Shown piece after piece: positions 11,574 to 22,297 of a DNA stretch of 64,000 nucleotides. The translations under genes and the position numbers were made by a program. Positions within the stretch are counted from its first letter, which is position 1. Each line of letters opens with the position of its first letter. The stretch is from Asterias rubens (lineage: Eukaryota > Echinodermata > Asteroidea > Forcipulatida > Asteriidae), in NCBI RefSeq assembly GCF_902459465.1, contig NC_047066.1, positions 7,443,047-7,507,046 on the forward strand, given 5' to 3'. The notes beneath the pieces were generated by a model. It did no database searches. It had not been told where the DNA came from and saw nothing but the letters and a program-made list of their open reading frames with translations.

Positions 11574-14500
11574 TTAAGGGAAGCTCAGTTTGAGCCGCTT
11601 CATGTTTTGTACAAAGAATTTGGGCACCGTGGTAGAAATGAAGACATTGCGACCGTTGAGAAATTCTGGCAGCATGATCTCCCTGGCATGGAGATGCATG
11701 GGAACTGTACGTGCCTTTGCCTGCCGGATTCCCAGACGCTGAAGCATGTCCATTGGTAGGCGCTGAAATGAAAAAAATACATAAACAGGAAGTTAAATTT
11801 TGTTGAAGTGATAGAAATGGAACAAAATCTAACAGTGAATTGTTTTCTTAAAGCCATTGGACACTTTCGGGAAACAGTATTTTCTAAGGCCCACACTTCG
11901 TGTACCACAACTTATATATAAAATAACAAACCTGTGAAAATTTGGGCTCAATCGTCATCGGAGTCGGGAGAAAATAACGGGAAAACCCACCCTTGTTTCT
12001 GCACGTTTCGCAGTGTCATGACATGTGTTTACTATAAATCCGTAATTCTTGTTGTCGAGAATTGATAATTGTTTCAATGTTTTCTCATAAAGTAAAGCAT
12101 TTCATGGAATAATGTTTCATGAGAAGTCTTTCACCACTACCTTCTGTAATCCCTGTAAGTTATTTGTAAATTTGTGAACTTTTATTTTTTTTCTGTTCCG
12201 AAAGTGTATAATGGCTTTAACCCAAAACAATCAAAGTGTTTCTCAACAATGGAACCGAACCTAATATAAAAAAATGGAACCAAAACTAATCCAAAAAGTA
12301 CACTGTTGTCTACAAACAATGGAACCAAACCTAACAAGTAAATTGTTTGTTTCCTCACTGCCTAGCCTAAAGGTAAACTGTTGTCTTTGAACAATGGAAC
12401 CAAAACTGTTTTCTTCCAACAAAGCAACAAACCTAACAGTAAGCTGCTTCCAAACAATGAAACTGTTGCTTCCCAACAATGGAACCAAACCTAACTGTAA
12501 ACTCATTCAGAGATTATCATTACATGGTGTTACCACAACCTTAAAGGAACACGTTGCCTTGGATCGGTCGAGTTGGTCTATAAAAAGCGTTTGAAAACCG
12601 TTTGTTATAACATGCATATGGGTAGAAAGTTGTTTTAAAAGTAGAATACAATGATCCACACAAATTTGCCTCGAAATTGCAGGGTTTTCCTTTTGCTTAG
12701 CTAACTAACACGGTCGACCATTTATGGGTGTCAAAAATTTTACTCCCATAAATGGCCGACAGTGTTAGTCGACGAGGTAAAAGGAAAACCACGCAATCCA
12801 AGGCATTGTGTTCCTTTAACTATAACTGTAAACAGTTATAACTGTAAACAGTTATCTTCTTACAATGTAACCAAACCCAAACTGTTTGTCCCTGGACAGT
12901 TTGACCAAACCAAGTTAATATCTAGTCCACAAGTTTACCTGAGGTGCTAGTTTATTGTGATGGGAGTATTTATGGTCTCCAAGCACTGGACATCCCATCC
13001 CTAATGCCATGTGAACTCGAATCTGGTGCTTGACACCTGAAAAAATGAAAACAAGAAAAGTTTTAGATAAAATCATGAAAGCGTGTATTTTTGTCAATTG
13101 TTAAAGGAACATGTTGACTTGGATCGGACGAGTTGGTCTATTAAAAGCGTTTGAAACCGTTTGTTATGAAATGCATCTGGTTAGAAAGATGTTTTAAAAG
13201 TAGAATATAATGATCCACACAAGTATCACTCGAAACTGCACGGTTTTCCTTTTACGTCACGAACTATCACGGTCAGCCATTTATGGGAGTCAAATTTTTG
13301 ACTCCCATAAATGGCCGACCGTGTTAGTCGACAGGGTAAAAAGAAAACCACACAATTTCGAGGCATATTTGTGTAGATCATTGTATTCTACTTTTACAAT
13401 ATCTTTCTAATCATATACATTTTACGCCAAACCGTTACAGAACGATTTTCAAAGACCAATTCGACCGATCCAAGGCAACGTGTTCCTTTAAGAAAAGTTT
13501 CTTTCAATGTAAAATTCTTATAGCAGCATCCAGTCAGTGGCTCAGTGCACTGACATTGTGGAACAATCTCCCTCTTTACATTAGTCAGGCATCATCTCTT
13601 GAATCCTTCAAAGTCATGTTAAAAACTCACTTGCTTTTATGATAAGTTACTGCAGTGTTTATCTTTTCTTTGTCGTTTTGTACAGCGCTTTAAAACCTTT
13701 GTAAAGGGCACTTTTTTTAAAATATCATCATAATGTAATGATTTTTTGTTGTTTTTACTTTTGGATCAAGGTTTTGTTCAATCTACCAGACTGTGTGGTC
13801 GGGTTGGCATAGTGGTATCTTTCCGCGCCTTCCACAGTACCCCCATTCGAATCACGCAAGGGCACTACGTGGATTTGGGTTTTCAGTCTCTACCTTAGTG
13901 TTTTTCCCTGGTATATTTCTCGGTGTTTTCCTCCTTGGATTCACAACAAGAATCATGAAATGGAATCAAATGAAGAAAAAAATGATTTAAATGATTCCTT
14001 TGTACACATAGTCCCTTACCAGTTTCTGGATTAACTTCCACCAGCGCTGCACTTCCATTTTCGCTCACCACACGGAAATTAGTCACAGCGGCCGTACCCT
14101 TCCCTCTGCCAAACTTCCCCATATCCTTGTAGACTGCGCCGATGTCAGGCCTGATGCCCATTCGGTGGAAACCGCCGACATCGACCTCTGCCATCGGAAT
14201 GTCGATCACACCATCCTTAGGATCCGGTACTCCAACGGTCACCACCCAGTACTTCTTCACCACCTCGTGCCGGATAAACATCCGGTGAAGATGACGAGCC
14301 ATTTCCTCTGTCTTGGCCAGGAGCATGACGCCGGTCGTTTCCTTGTCTAGGCGGTGGACGGGGTAGAGTCTTAGGTCGGGGTCCGTCCTCTTGGCTGCAC
14401 CTCTGGTGAGCTTCTTGGCTATGACGGGGAGGAGGGAGTCGATGCTGTGCACTACACCGGGCCCGCCATGGGACGGAAGTCCATACGGTTTATCTATAGC

Positions 14501-16206
14501 AACAAGGTCCCCTGAGAGAAAACAAATAACAAATACACCACAGAAACTTGTTAGTATCTTACATTATGTGCAATATTTATAATAAATCTCAATTTAGGTA
14601 AAAGATGATGAAACAAACTACAAATTAATGACCATAAGTTGTAAAGATGGATTTGTACACCTTTAAAAAATAATTGCAAAATTACTGAAAAATTAATATA
14701 ATCAAAAACAGGATCCGTTTAATTTTCTTAAACCACTGAGGCCCATGTTGCATTCAAACAAATTATAATATATAATATTTATAAGAGTAGACCCAGGTAG
14801 GGCTCTGTACTAATTTTGTTTTATTTTGACATTTGCAATGTTTTTAAATGAGTACAGTTACTGGGTCTAATACAAGAGTAGTTCTCACTGACCCTCATTG
14901 TATATGATGCTGCGATACAAGATTGAGGCAACAGTGTCAACATCAAGCTTTCTTAAATCCTGGACCTGGTTCCGTAGGGTTCTGAATCCTTGGCTGTCAA
15001 GGCCTTTGCTTCGTTGAAGATTATCCTGTTCTACAACTGGATATAGTTAGAAAATACCAAACATAATTTAAATAATCGTTAGAGTTAGATTGTTGCACAA
15101 ACTAAAACAACTTTCACAGGCTCGGTCATCCTTTTTCAATATATCTAATATTTTGCTACTTCTAGTAACTAAGGCTCCCCTGTGAGCCGGGGGAGCCTTG
15201 TTTCCAGAAGTTAAAATTTTGCCAGTTGCAGTTATTTAGTTTAAATTCAAATTGATTAATTCTGGCAAATGCCAAGGATTCTCAAAAAAGGAAATTTAAC
15301 TACTAGTACTATACTATCCAGACAAGAACCCAATGCATTAGCCCACCTTGTTGAGCTATTATTAATGGCTCCGCTATTAACATCGGTCTCATCACTGTCA
15401 CCATTACAGACAGTGATGAGACCGATGTTAAAAGCGGAGCCATTAACAGCTCAACAAGGTGGGCTACCAATGCATATATAGAGAGAAGACCGGGAAGAAA
15501 GTTCCAGTTTAAGGTCGGAGGAAAACCCCAGAGAGTTATTCCAAGGAAAACCCACAGAATAAATCTTCACTCATCGTGTAGAAACTAAAAACCCAAACAT
15601 CCCCCGGTAAATTGTGCCAATCAATTCTATACCAGACAAATTGGATCGGCACTGACTGTGGCTTGGTTTAGTGCTGCTGCAGTATAACTCACCATCTTCC
15701 TTGTCCGCATGACTTTTGGATGCAGTTTTTATTTTCTCCTCCCCCTTCTCGACGACGACATTCTTCCTCTTCAGAATCAGGTCTTGTCTTATTTTTGTTG
15801 CCAAATGTTTTGCTGTGTTAGTCTGAGTACTATCTAGCTGCAATGATTCTCTTTCCTGTCTTTTTCTAAATGAATCATTCGCACTGGTGGAGTTTCCATG
15901 AATCCTTACACTGTTGGTTATTTCACCATCGACAAAGTCCGATGTCTCGTTCACGGAGGTTGCAGTGGTGCCGTCCCTCGCTTTCGATTGTCGGGTGGCA
16001 TACTTCCCGTGCGTAGGTCTAGAGTTGTCAAGTGCTCTCGGATTCTGTAAGCAGATTTTGCAACCAAAAGTTCTCACTTGATATTGGGAAGTAAGATCTT
16101 TAGTATGCCGTTCATTTTGGCGACACAATCGTTGGAAAATGTCAACATTTCGAGATTTAGCGTTACACAAAAGTCGACAAGATACACGAGCCATGGGCGC
16201 CGCCAT
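11574..16206 (-). CDS. RPUSD4: Mitochondrial mRNA pseudouridine synthase RPUSD4
   Basis: RluA-family enzyme that isomerises uridine to pseudouridine in mitochondrial RNAs. Five exons in transcript order: 16206-15693, 15036-14893, 14511-14020, 13036-12939, 11762-11574; all junctions are GT/AG and join in frame to give 478 residues. The N-terminal exon is Arg/Lys-rich with few acidic residues at the start ([14 protein letters not shown]...), fitting a mitochondrial presequence, and is longer than in human RPUSD4. The core then reads [18 protein letters not shown], the catalytic motif HRLDKETTG (Asp275), [22 protein letters not shown] and PVLGDHKYS, closing with [11 protein letters not shown]. 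The start ATG at 16204-16206 is followed by a second in-frame ATG four codons later. RPUSD3 is less likely because the catalytic Asp is present. It is divergently arranged with MAT2B. Confidence 0.95.
11848..12220. repeat. MITE-like element, family C
   Basis: In the last RPUSD4 intron. Ends ttaaagccattggacacttt and aaagtgtataatggctttaa; interior as at 3268-3629. Confidence 0.8.
12236..12505 (+). repeat. Irregular tandem repeat with aacaatggaacca units
   Basis: About seven imperfect copies of a unit holding aacaatggaaccaaacctaa and agtaaactgttg. It resumes as aactgtaaacagttat at 12828-12915 after a family E insertion. In the RPUSD4 intron. Confidence 0.7.
12541..12819. repeat. MITE-like palindrome, family E, internally deleted
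   Basis: Left end ttaaaggaacacgttgcctt with a matching right end (aaggcattgtgttcctttaa). The centre is an inverted repeat of actcccataaatggccga. The right arm is shorter than in the copy at 13101. Confidence 0.8.
13101..13491. repeat. MITE-like palindrome, family E, full copy
   Basis: 391-base near-symmetric palindrome, ends ttaaaggaacatgttgactt / aaggcaacgtgttcctttaa, with a centre of atttatgggagtcaaattttt and its complement. In the RPUSD4 intron. Confidence 0.85.
13790..13945 (+). repeat. tRNA-derived SINE in RPUSD4 intron
   Basis: A-box-like ttggcatagtggta and B-box-like attcgaatcacgc are about 45 bases apart, followed by tttgggttttcagtc and cggtgttttcctcc. The same body type occurs in the SINE at 45490-45815. 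Confidence 0.65.
15339..15466. mobile_element. MULE-like MITE, family H, with 9-bp target duplication
   Basis: 128-base hairpin from tagcccaccttgttgagct to agctcaacaaggtgggcta with ggctccgc and gatgagaccgatgtta arms. It is flanked by a perfect 9-base direct repeat ccaatgcat (15330-15338 and 15467-15475). A 9-base duplication is typical of Mutator-type insertion; that assignment is inference. It lies in the first RPUSD4 intron. Confidence 0.85.
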
Positions 16207-17357
16207 GTTGAATCCTGTAAAAATAGAGACAGGTTCACACGTGTTTATACCCAGCTAACATTTATACATAAAATACGTCTTGGTACCAATTCAACTCCTG
16301 GAGGAAAACTTTGCTCACTATCGCGATAGGAAGTTATTTTGTGTTTTTAGGGGGGTGGGGGGCTAAAAAAAATGTACTTTTCAGCGATATGAGCATCTAG
16401 CCACAGCTGCAGCTAAAGCCGTCGATTGATTGTTTTTTGTTGTCAAATGGCAGCTACCTAATGTTGAGCGCAAACGAAGTTCTTGCAAAAGTTCTAATTT
16501 GCGTGCGCAAATCTGAATTGTGTACTCTTGAGCAGCTGATTGATCACCTGATTAGGTAGCCTTTAGTCAAGGCGCTCACGTACAAAAAGACAAGCGCTTT
16601 TAAATCCTTTTTCGTGCGTGTGACATTTTGGGATCGTACGTGCGCCTTGACCTAAGGCTACTGTTTGGTCTACCAAAACAAGACAGATTTGTACTGGTGG
16701 ATTTATCACACACACCCACCCAGTCGTATATACTTCTGAACTGCACCAGTAGTGGATCTGCAAAATTGTCGAAGACCAGGAACCAGTGGTGGTACAAAAC
16801 AGTAACAAACTACTACTGGAGAGCTAACTGGTAAACTGAGTGAGGTGAGTATAAATACTGGAATACTCCATCCATGTTTCAGAATTTTGGTACGCTATCT
16901 GTAAATAAAAAGTGTAATAAATAAAGGTTCCTATCAATATCATATTCCTTGAATCCTAATAAATAGTCATTTATTTGCTTTATCATGTCCACCATTTTTT
17001 TTTAAACAAAGCTTTTTCTTTGATAACTTTGATCAAAATGATACGTTTTGTGCATAGGCCTACACTTACTGTACTGACACAAATGGATGTCAGACAACTC
17101 GTCCGTGGTACAACTCGACGGTTCGGACAACTCAAGGGTTGAGACAACTCGACGGATGGCCAAGACCATGAAGACAAGTCAACGAATCTCCGTTACTGAC
17201 ATGTTTACACGAATTTCATGTATTAAATCCTAACCCAAACCCTAACCCTACTCTTACCCTAGTCGTCCTAACTCGAGAAGGATTAATCCTAGCGTTTCGT
17301 GAAATCGGCCGCAGGTCTCATCAGAGGTTATTAGTATACTTATTTACTTTCTGTATA
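16207..17357. promoter_or_regulatory. Shared 5' intergenic region of RPUSD4 and MAT2B
   Basis: The two start codons point away from each other across 1.15 kb. The stretch holds a hairpin (16560-16658), a cluster of acaactcgacgg repeats near 17095-17165 and a short telomere-like cctaacccaaaccctaaccc run near 17229-17250. No TATA box could be assigned to either gene with confidence, and MAT2B may have a further 5' exon here. Confidence 0.45.
16560..16658. repeat. Hairpin in the divergent intergenic region
   Basis: gtcaaggcgctcacgtac pairs with gtacgtgcgccttgac across 99 bases. Just upstream another pair, gctacctaat (near 16450) and attaggtagc (ending near 16560), suggests a compound foldback element. 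Confidence 0.65.
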
Positions 17358-20300
17358 ATGCAGACAGACGCAGCCTTCATCATGCCACGAGTGTTGATAA
17401 CTGGAGCATCCGGACTTCTTGGTCGAGCATTAGTGAAGGAGTTCACTAAAGCATCTTGGGAGGTTCTAGGTCTAGCGTACAGTAGAGCTGGAGGTGTATT
17501 GAAAAAAGTCGACCTCACTGACAGTCTGGCGGTCAGGAATGTCCTTACTGAGTATAAGGTATGTTTGTATCCTGTAAACTAAAGGGGCCATTCGTAATAG
17601 TCAATGTTGAAAAAATTCTGAAATTGCTTTGACACCGCCACCAAGCAAAGAAAACTTAATTTCAAAAGGTGGCCGCAATTTTTAAATATTGTCGAAACTC
17701 TGGAGCAAATATGTCTACTCAGGCATGAATAATCCCTAATAGGAATAATCTAAAGAACGCTACTATGCACGGTTATCTTCTTATACCAAATTTTGCTGGG
17801 ATAAAAAGTGATATCTTTTTCCATAACCGCAGTACTTCAAAGTGAAATGTTTCTCAAAATGCATTATAGGACTTACTATCCAAAGGTGCTGTATTTCTTT
17901 CAACGTTTGTTTTTATTGCCACTAAAAAGCACGGGTCTCAAAGGAAGCAGCCATTTTAGATCATTGTTTTCCCAGCCCAGGAGTTTTTTATTAATTAAAA
18001 ATGCAAGCTTTTATGAATTTTATTGATTTGTGTCACCCAGCTGCTATCAAATTCGTTGTGTAAACATTGAAAGTCTAATTAATGTACCATAAATTATAGT
18101 GAATAACAAAGTAATGCCTCAAATGAAAAAATAAATTTCTGACTTCTCAGCTCAGTGGTGTCCATCGAATTCGGATTCTTATTGACTGAATCATCAGAGT
18201 GTTGGCTTTGATTCTTGATCACAACACTTATGCCCTTGAGCAAGGCACTTTAACCATAATTGCTTCTTTAAACCCGTGTGTATCAATTAGAACCTGAGAG
18301 GGCTGAGTCAGTATTGTGTTGGGTTTACCCAGCGGCCAGCGCCAAATGAAGCACCTTGGGGTTATACGCTCCGCAGGGAGTTGAGAAAGTTTGAGGAATG
18401 GTCTCAGTATACCTGTTGAACAGAGATAGTCATTTTGAAAAACGCCTCGACCTAGCTACTAGGATATGTGTGCTATATATTAAAACAATTTTGTATTATT
18501 ATATTTAACTTAACAATTTGTTTGCAAGAATGACGTTGTAATATTGGTCATACATGTTTTTTTTACAGCCAGCTGTAGTTGTTCATTCAGCAGCTGAAAG
18601 AAGCCCAGACGTTGTGGAGAAACAAGAAGGAGTGGCGAGGAAGATTAACGTTGATGCCTCATCACTCATCGCCTCGATCTGCGGTAAGATTATGTTTTAG
18701 GGAGACAGCCAACATATGGGTAGATAGCTTACATGTAGTTGGTAAGATTATGTTTTAGGGAGACAGCCAACATATGGCTAGATAGCTTACATGTAGTTGG
18801 TAGAGCCCTGGAGGTCAATAGCTCAAATCCATTCAAATAAAAAATATAAAAAAATTCAAGCACAAATCGTTACAAAAAAATTACCCAGTCTGTTTCCCTT
18901 GTGGATTATTATTTGATAGCTGAAATAAAAAGTTGCATCCCTTTCAAGGAACGTTACAGAATTGGTAAGAAACAAAAATCGTGAAGATCACAGATTTACA
19001 TAAAAACTTACACGGTCTAATGATGATGATAGTAGAAAACATCCCCTTGAAATATTTCTGTCTGAAATTTAATATTTGATGAGAAATAAATAATCTAATG
19101 TCTAGTTTTGAGTTTATCGCTCAGTGAGCGTTTTATTCATTTAAGTTTTGGCATTGATGCAATACAAAATTTGTAATCGGTTTTTCACTATTCTCTCGTG
19201 ATCCAGATGGCCGATCGATCTCAAACTTCTACAGGTTTGTCAGTTTATGTATATGGTGGATTACATAAAGTGCTTACACTGCCAGCAACTGTTTTGCTAG
19301 CAAAACCAATTTTTTAATGTTCCTTTGGTCATCCCTAGCTGCCGCTTCCAAGGTTGTATCATAAACTTTGACGTGATCCTTGGATATACGGCAGCTAGTG
19401 GTTATATGGCTTCTGACTGGCAACCCAAACAAAGATAGTGACACAATAAGGGGACCGCCAACATAGCTCACTTGGCAGAGACCCCAACCACTTAATCCAG
19501 AGGTCGTTGGTTCGAATCCCGCTCTAGTCAATTTTTTCTTTGTTCAACCCCAAATCAAGATTATTTTTTGTTTAAAGTATTATTTTGATTTTTACTCTCT
19601 AGTCGACTGATGAACATGAGTACAAAGCTTTCAAAATTGGCTAGACTAGAAGCACTCGCCACTATTTTTTTAAAAGGTTGATGAATTTTCATTATCTTTT
19701 ACAATTTGTAGATGAAATTGGAGCCTATATGATATATCTGAGTACTGATTACGTGTTTGATGGGAAGAATGCTCCGTATAAGCCCGGAGACCAACCGAAT
19801 CCTCTCAATAAGTATGGTCAGTCCAAACTGGATGGAGAAGTTGCTGTACAAAAACATGGTAAGTACTGGATTATAGCCACTGTGGGCGGTGCCGGGCGGG
19901 CTTGCCCATCACACTGAGCAAAATACACTGTAACGCCAAGATTTCTCCCGGATTGGCCTTCAGCAATGATGGCCCCCAAATCGAAACATGATTAATTTTG
20001 TTGAATCGCTCACCCTTGGTGGACTAAGTTTGATTTAGAACCCACCACTAAAATTGGTGGAGCTACAACACTGGTGCTGGAGGTGAACAATCATCACCAA
20101 ATTGACCAGTGTTCCAGAACTGGAATTACAGGTAGGCCACGGAGGCAGTGGCCTCCATTGCCCCATGTATTGGCCTTGACGCCTTCCCAAGTTTCCCATT
20201 GACTTTAAGATTTCCCAAATGGAACTGCCCTTTGCAAAATGAAAATGGCCTTGCCCTTTCAAAGATGAAATTCCAGGCCTGGTATTCTCCCTCAAGTAGG

Positions 20301-22297
20301 GTCACTCATACTTCCTCATGTAGCGACAATTTGGGTTTTTGGGGCGGGTGTATATGGGTAAAACCAAAATTAATATTCTTTATTCCCTAGATGCAAATTT
20401 CCATCTTTTACACTGTGTGCTTCTTCTAAATAAACAGAATGTTCAGCAACTCTGCGAGTGCCAGTGTTATACGGCGATGTTGAATACTTGGAAGAGAGTG
20501 CAATAACCGTCTTGTTCAAAGTACTACTTGATACGAGTCAACCAGCGGCCATATGCGACTACCAGCTACGTTACCCTACCCACGTACAAGATATCGCTGC
20601 AGTCTGCCGGCAAATGGCGGATCTATATATGAAGGTAAGGCGCTTGAACAAAGAGAGATACTTTTCTAATAGATAGATTTTAAAGTGTTTACGATTTATG
20701 AGACTGATTTTTTATAGGGAGTGGACACTAATGGTAATTACTCAAAAAAATTATAAGCATAAAACCTTACTTGGTAACTAGTAATGGGGAGAGGTAGTAA
20801 AAAACATTCTGAGAAACGGCTTCCTCTGAAGTGACGTAGTTTTCGAGAAAGTAGTAACTTTCCACGAATTTGATTTCAAGACCTCAGAATTAGAATTTGA
20901 GGTCTCGAAATCAAGCATCTGAAAGGACACAACTTCTTGTGACAAGTGTGTTTTTTCTTTCATAGTTATCTCGCAACTTCGACGACCAATTGAGCTCAAA
21001 TTTTCACAGATTTGTTATCTTATGCATATGTTAAGATACACCAAGTTAGAAGACTGGTCTTTGACAATTACCAATAGTGTCCAGTGTCTTTAAGTACCTT
21101 ATTAGGGTTTACAAGGCGCTGCGCAAACTCGGCAGCCATGGCACAAAACACCAAGGCGAACACTTTAAATCATTCATTCATTTTTATTAAAAAAACCAAC
21201 TGGCAGCACGAAGCTGAATAATGTGGCATTACAAGGTAAACATATTGATAAAAACTTTCTCTTAATGTAAGTGTACTGGGTTCTGCATTACACAACACAC
21301 GGAACCAACAGCTTATTCTCAGTATTGTTTGAAGCTTTGCATGGTGTGGATAAATAGGAAGAAACTATAAATAAATTGTAGACTTGCGGGTACAGCCATG
21401 TGTAAATCTCTTTTGTTGGCTCTGAAAAGAGCCAGTGTTGTCTCAAATTCTCCTGAAGGCAAGCAGAGTATACTGTTCTAAATGTCAAGACCAAACTGGC
21501 TCCTTTCAGAGCTAACCCTCAAATCAGATTTACACATGGTTGTACCCGCAAGTTTACTATTTATTTATAGTTTCTTCCTATAGCTTAATTTCAGTTTTTC
21601 TTTGTTGATTTCTTAAAAAAAATTTAAGCCTATAAGTTTCATGAGTAAATTTTACCTTCCCAACAACATGATACATTTTTGTATAACCTTAAACTATGTC
21701 AAACTAAAGTATTGGAAGAAACAGAATTTTGCACATATAAAACTCAATATGGTTTTAAACAATACAGTCTAGTAATGTTTTAATACAAGGTTTGTAGGAT
21801 TTGAAGCTTTGCATGGTGGAAGTATAACTTAGCGTGGTTTGCGTTTAGTTGATTGAAATGTTTGTCGTAAAAATTGAGTCGTTAAGCACCCTTTTTTTTT
21901 TCTTTTCAGAACCAACACTACTCACTTGGTGTTACCGCAAACCTCTCTTAGTACTACAAATGTACAAGGTTTGTGTTCTGTCGACTGTGTATATTTAAAA
22001 TCTTTATTGCTAAAGTTTCTTTTTACTTTCAATTTTTAACAGAGTCCGTCAGCTGTGAAGGGTATCTTTCATTGGTCAAATGATGAGCTGGTGACCAAAT
22101 ATTCCCTGATGACCATGATGGCCGAAATCTTTCATATCAAGAGCGATCACATAACGGCCAATAAGGAGCCCACGGGAACACCGAGACCATACAACTGCCA
22201 ATTGGACACCACTGCTCTGTCTGATCTAGGAATTGGGCAGAAAACTAAGCTGAGAGAATCAATTGAAGCGTGCCTTCAGCCATATTTTAAAAAATAA
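17358..22297 (+). CDS. MAT2B: Methionine adenosyltransferase 2 subunit beta (MAT2B)
   Basis: Regulatory beta subunit of the S-adenosylmethionine synthetase complex, an extended-SDR (RmlD-like) protein that binds NADP and lowers the Km of MAT2A. Exons 17358-17558, 18569-18683, 19712-19858, 20438-20634, 22043-22297 join in frame to 304 residues. The Rossmann motif TGASGLLG is at residues 15-22; [18 protein letters not shown] and the SDR pair Y140-x3-K144 (YGQSK) follow; the C-terminal [12 protein letters not shown] and LGIGQ match the family. Human MAT2B is about 30 residues longer and has alternative first exons. Here the 5' end may be an internal acceptor (tttctgtataatgcag, before 17361), so the first residues could come from an unseen upstream exon; the in-frame ATG at 17382 is another candidate start. 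Confidence 0.93.
18150..18420 (+). repeat. SINE in MAT2B intron 1
   Basis: Contains ttgattcttgatcacaacac, then cttgagcaaggcactttaacc and ataattgcttc, the body shared with the SINE at 1365-1620, and a distinct 3' part through gaagcaccttggggttat. Confidence 0.55.
18683..18798 (+). repeat. 58-bp tandem duplication that copies a splice donor
   Basis: The sequence beginning ggtaagattatgttttaggg at 18683 is repeated from 18741 with one visible mismatch (ggg/ggc). The first copy is the donor of MAT2B exon 2; the second copy is an identical potential donor 58 bases downstream. Confidence 0.9.
18952..19326. repeat. MITE-like element, family B
   Basis: Ends aaggaacgttacagaattgg / ccaattttttaatgttcctt. 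The interior shares tcgctcagtgagcgttttat and gatcgatctcaaac with the reverse-oriented copy at 63262-63624. Confidence 0.8.
19440..19560 (+). repeat. tRNA-like SINE head in MAT2B intron 2
   Basis: A-box-like tagctcacttggcagag and B-box ggttcgaatcccgc, with a short anticodon-arm-like segment (ccacttaatccagagg). The presumed acceptor ends do not pair, so this is a SINE head rather than a working tRNA gene. Confidence 0.6.
20718..21093. repeat. MITE-like element, family D
   Basis: Ends gtggacactaatggtaatta and attaccaatagtgtccagtg. The interior carries cctcagaattagaatttgag and acagatttgttatcttatgc. In MAT2B intron 4. Confidence 0.85.
21354..21581. repeat. Foldback element in MAT2B intron 4
   Basis: ataggaagaaactataaata pairs with tatttatagtttcttcctat, and acttgcgggtacagccatgtg with its complement further in. 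Related half-copies with ggtgttaccgcaaac lie at 21930, 29285-29440 and 48990-49185. Confidence 0.75.

Noticed and set aside
17229-17262. Telomere or fusion point
   Set aside because: Only two to four imperfect ccctaa units in a gene-flanking region; too short to indicate a telomere.
19440-19535. Possible tRNA gene in MAT2B intron
   Set aside because: Good B box but non-pairing ends.
21901-21969. Extra MAT2B exon between 20634 and 22043
   Set aside because: An acceptor-like ttttcag precedes it, but the segment is a piece of the family G repeat and the protein family continues directly from the exon ending at 20634 to the one at 22043.
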